This document shows positions 61,766-64,000 of a stretch of DNA of 64,000 nucleotides, piece after piece (within the stretch, counting starts at the first letter, position 1; each line of letters begins with the position of its first letter). The stretch is from Pseudodonghicola flavimaris (GTDB lineage: Bacteria > Pseudomonadota > Alphaproteobacteria > Rhodobacterales > Rhodobacteraceae). The notes below the pieces were generated by a model. The model was not told where the DNA came from. It did not search any database and saw only the letters and a program-made list of their open reading frames with translations. The DNA lies in NCBI RefSeq assembly GCF_030164425.1, contig NZ_JASNJD010000003.1, positions 62,001 to 126,000 of the forward strand, in the 5' to 3' direction. A program made the translations under genes and the position numbers.

Positions 61766-63807
61766 GTCGTCTCTCCCATTCTGATCAGGGCATCCGCCGC
61801 CACCGCCCCGTCGGGCAGGCACATCAGCGGATTGATTTCGATTTCAAACAGCGTCTCGGCATGGCCGCACGCAAAGGCCTGCAGCGCCATGATATTGGCG
61901 ACCACCGCCGCCATATCCGCCGCCGGCCGGCTGCGATAGCCGGTTAGCAGGGCGCCGCTGCGCAGCTGGCCAAGGGCAGCGCGGATATCCGCCTCGGTCG
62001 CCGGCAGCAGCAGCGAGACGGTATCTGCCAGAAGCTCGGTCAGGATGCCGCCCAGCCCCAGCGTCAGGACGAACCCATGCGCCGGATCGCGGGTGATACC
62101 GACCAGCAGCTCTGCCACGGTGCCGGTGATCATCTCCTCGACCAGGAAGCTTTCGGCCGGCATGGTGCGGGCCGCCGCCTCCACCACCGCCGCACTGCCG
62201 AGGTTCAGAACCACGGCGCCGGCTTCGGTCTTGTGGGCGACGCCTTCGCCCTTCAGCACCACCGGAAAACCGATCTCGGCGGCCAGAACTCCGGCCATCG
62301 CGGCATCCGCGGCGCGGCGCGACTGCGGCACCCGGACCCCGGCGCGGGACAGGATCGCCTTGGCCTCGGCCTCTGAATACAGCCGCGCCGCGGTGGCATC
62401 GGCCGGACCCGGCACCAGCAGCGGCGGTGCAGCCTCGCCGCCCCGGCGGACCGAGGCCGCCGCCCGGATCGCCGGCAGCGCATCGCCCATGCCGCAAAGC
62501 GGCAACAGCCCCGCGGCCATCGCCCGATCCGCGATCTCCTCCGGCAGGCCTTCGGCCATCAGCGACACCAGCGCCATCTGGGTGCCGGTCGCCACCTGGG
62601 TCTGCTCTGCCGCGCGGATCACCATATCCCAGTCCGGCGCCTCGAACCGGTCGCGGCGCGGGAAGTCGATGACGATGCAGCCCAGGGCCACATCGCCCTG
62701 GCAGAGTGCGCTGAAACAGGCCGTCAGCGCCGCCTCGTCGCCCCAGATATAGGTGTTGTAATCCAGCGGGTTGGCCAGGGCGACCCGGGGCCCCAGCGCA
62801 GCGCGCAGATCGGCCGCCTGCCGGTCGTCGAGCGGCGGAAAGACCACCCCGGTCGCGGCCCCGATATCCGCCATCAGCGACGCCTCGCCGCCCGAGCAGG
62901 AGGCCGAGGCGATCCGGGCCGAGGCCAGCCCGCCGGTCAGATGCAGGATCTTCAGGGTCTCCAGCAGCTCCGAGGCGGTATCGACCTGGGCGATGCCCAG
63001 CCGCGCCAGCAGCGCCCGCGCGCCGGCGTCGCTGCCCGCCAGCGACGCGGTGTGGGACACCGTCGCCGCCTGCGCCTGTTCCGAGGCCCCGACCTTGAGC
63101 GCCACGATCGGCTTGCCCAGATCGGCAGCACGCTGCGCCAGCGCCTCGAAGGACGGCAGATCGGTGATGCCCTCGATATGCAACCCCAGAGCGGTAATCC
63201 GCGGATCTTCCAGCAGCGCCATGCCGGCTTCGGCCATCGAGGTCTGGGCCTGATTGCCTGCTGCCACCACGGTCGCCAGCGGCAGACCGCGCCGTTGCAT
63301 GGTCAGGTTGATCAGCACGTTGGAGGACTGCCCGACAATCGCCACGCCGCGCGCCACCGGCGACAGCCCGTGCATGTCGGGCCAGAGCGCCGCGCCGTCC
63401 AGCGCGTTGACGAAGCCATAGCAATTGGGCCCGAGGATCCGCATCTCGCCCGCAGCGGCGGCCAGCGCATCCTGCAGGCTGCCGCCATCCGCCAGCTCTG
63501 CCGTCGCCTCGCGATAACCGGCGGCGAAGCAGACCGCGCCGCCGCAGCCCATCGCGGCCAGGTCGCGCACCACCTCGACGGTGAGGCTGCGATTGACGCC
63601 GATGAAGGCGGCATCCGGCACCCCGGGCAGCGCCTCCAGCCCGGCAAAGGCGGGCAGCCCGCCGATGCTGTCCTTCTTCGGATGCACCGGCCAGATGTCT
63701 CCCTGAAAGCCGATCCGGCGACATTCCCGGACCACGCTTTCGCACCAGGCACCGCCGCCGACCACGGCGATGGACCCGGGCGAAAACAGACGGTTCAGCG
63801 GCTGCAT
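61762..63807 (-). CDS. NDP-forming acyl-CoA synthetase family protein (fused alpha and beta domains)
   Basis: The 681-residue protein has a CoA-binding domain (SIAVVGGGAWCESVVRECRRIGF, PEEIADRAMAAGL), a succinyl-CoA-ligase-like middle part with phospho-histidine region SASCSGGEASLMAD, and a C-terminal ATP-grasp domain (LSRAGVRVPQSRR, FPVVLKGEGVAHKTEAGAV, EINPLMCLPDGAVAADALIRMG). In this operon it may make the CoA thioester of gamma-butyrobetaine or crotonobetaine in place of CaiC. It starts 2 nt after the acyl-CoA dehydrogenase stop. Confidence 0.87.
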   Translation of the reverse strand: MQPLNRLFSPGSIAVVGGGAWCESVVRECRRIGFQGDIWPVHPKKDSIGGLPAFAGLEALPGVPDAAFIGVNRSLTVEVVRDLAAMGCGGAVCFAAGYREATAELADGGSLQDALAAAAGEMRILGPNCYGFVNALDGAALWPDMHGLSPVARGVAIVGQSSNVLINLTMQRRGLPLATVVAAGNQAQTSMAEAGMALLEDPRITALGLHIEGITDLPSFEALAQRAADLGKPIVALKVGASEQAQAATVSHTASLAGSDAGARALLARLGIAQVDTASELLETLKILHLTGGLASARIASASCSGGEASLMADIGAATGVVFPPLDDRQAADLRAALGPRVALANPLDYNTYIWGDEAALTACFSALCQGDVALGCIVIDFPRRDRFEAPDWDMVIRAAEQTQVATGTQMALVSLMAEGLPEEIADRAMAAGLLPLCGMGDALPAIRAAASVRRGGEAAPPLLVPGPADATAARLYSEAEAKAILSRAGVRVPQSRRAADAAMAGVLAAEIGFPVVLKGEGVAHKTEAGAVVLNLGSAAVVEAAARTMPAESFLVEEMITGTVAELLVGITRDPAHGFVLTLGLGGILTELLADTVSLLLPATEADIRAALGQLRSGALLTGYRSRPAADMAAVVANIMALQAFACGHAETLFEIEINPLMCLPDGAVAADALIRMGETT

Positions 63808-63809
63808 GC

Positions 63810-64000
63810 TCAGGCCCCCAGCGGACGGAAGATCTCGCGGCTGATGATATGCCGCTGAATCTCCGAGGTGCCGTCCCAGATGCGCTCCACCCGGGCATCG
63901 CGCCAGAACCGTTCGATCGGCAGTTCGTCCATCAGCCCCATACCGCCGTGGATCTGCAGCGCCGCATCCGTGACCCGCGCCAGCATTTCCGAGGCATAGA
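63810..64000 (-). CDS. acyl-CoA dehydrogenase, C-terminal fragment
   Basis: Only the last 62 codons lie in the window; the gene continues off the right edge. The visible part has DAALQIHGGMGLMDELPIERFWRDARVERIWDGTSEIQRHII, the standard C-terminal end of acyl-CoA dehydrogenases. In this operon it would be the gamma-butyrobetainyl-CoA dehydrogenase that makes crotonobetainyl-CoA (CaiA-like role). Confidence 0.9.
   Translation of the reverse strand, partial: YASEMLARVTDAALQIHGGMGLMDELPIERFWRDARVERIWDGTSEIQRHIISREIFRPLGA

Overview
The window is high-GC DNA from an alphaproteobacterium, almost certainly Rhodobacterales (Roseobacter/Paracoccaceae type). The grounds are an FnrL regulon with the order ccoNOQP - uspA - fnrL - hemN, TTGAT-N4-ATCAA boxes, a membrane-anchored cytochrome c of the CycM type, an Mcl1-type malyl-CoA lyase, a TIGR02300 acidic protein, and a GCCTCCGGCGGG intergenic repeat that I recall as common in this order. 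Genus and species cannot be told from the sequence alone.

Layout. 1-8.5 kb is a microaerobic respiration block: 5' end of ccoG, a LysR regulator, the cbb3 oxidase operon ccoNOQP, a universal stress protein, fnrL and anaerobic hemN, with three FNR boxes. 8.5-14.6 kb is a yejABEF-type oligopeptide ABC transporter operon with an extra small membrane protein. 14.7-37.1 kb is mostly core chromosome: cycM, pheA, an SRPBCC protein, nudC, SRP RNA, rpmI-rplT, pyk, an N-formylglutamate amidohydrolase-like gene, a zinc alcohol dehydrogenase, a LigB-type dioxygenase, an ABC-F protein with an upstream ORF, a D-glutamate module (dgcN-dgcA-D-amino-acid transaminase), mcl1, an Lrp/LysE pair, accA, a lytic transglycosylase, a GntR regulator, a metallopeptidase and the TIGR02300 protein.

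37.3-54.95 kb is a genomic island placed directly 3' of tRNA-Ala(GGC) and bracketed by 120-bp imperfect direct repeats (about 80% identical by hand alignment). From left to right it carries a P-loop kinase-like protein, a 176-bp MITE-like element, a two-gene predicted PD-(D/E)xK nuclease + Ski2-like helicase module, a Tn3-type serine resolvase, a four-gene operon hipB-hipA-unknown-TIR, an orphan HTH antitoxin-like gene with a textbook operator, an IS66 copy with an 8-bp target duplication whose transposase core has been deleted, and a TniA-TniB-TniQ (Tn5053/Tn7-like) transposition module. tniA carries an in-frame TGA and a +1 frameshift at a T7 run. The large TniQ and the tRNA-adjacent position suggest a tRNA-homing Tn7-like element that has delivered defence or toxin-type cargo and is now decaying.

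55.1-64 kb returns to chromosome. A cytochrome b561 and a LysR regulator are followed by a trimethylammonium catabolism cluster. The + strand carries a gamma-butyrobetaine-hydroxylase-like dioxygenase and a class II aldolase. The - strand carries an operon of acyl-CoA dehydrogenase, NDP-forming acyl-CoA ligase, CaiD-like hydratase, BKACE dehydrocarnitine-cleavage enzyme and a carnitine dehydrogenase-thioesterase fusion. Together these could convert gamma-butyrobetaine or carnitine to glycine betaine and acetoacetate.

All function calls rest on recognisable motifs and family resemblance read by eye. No database search was run.
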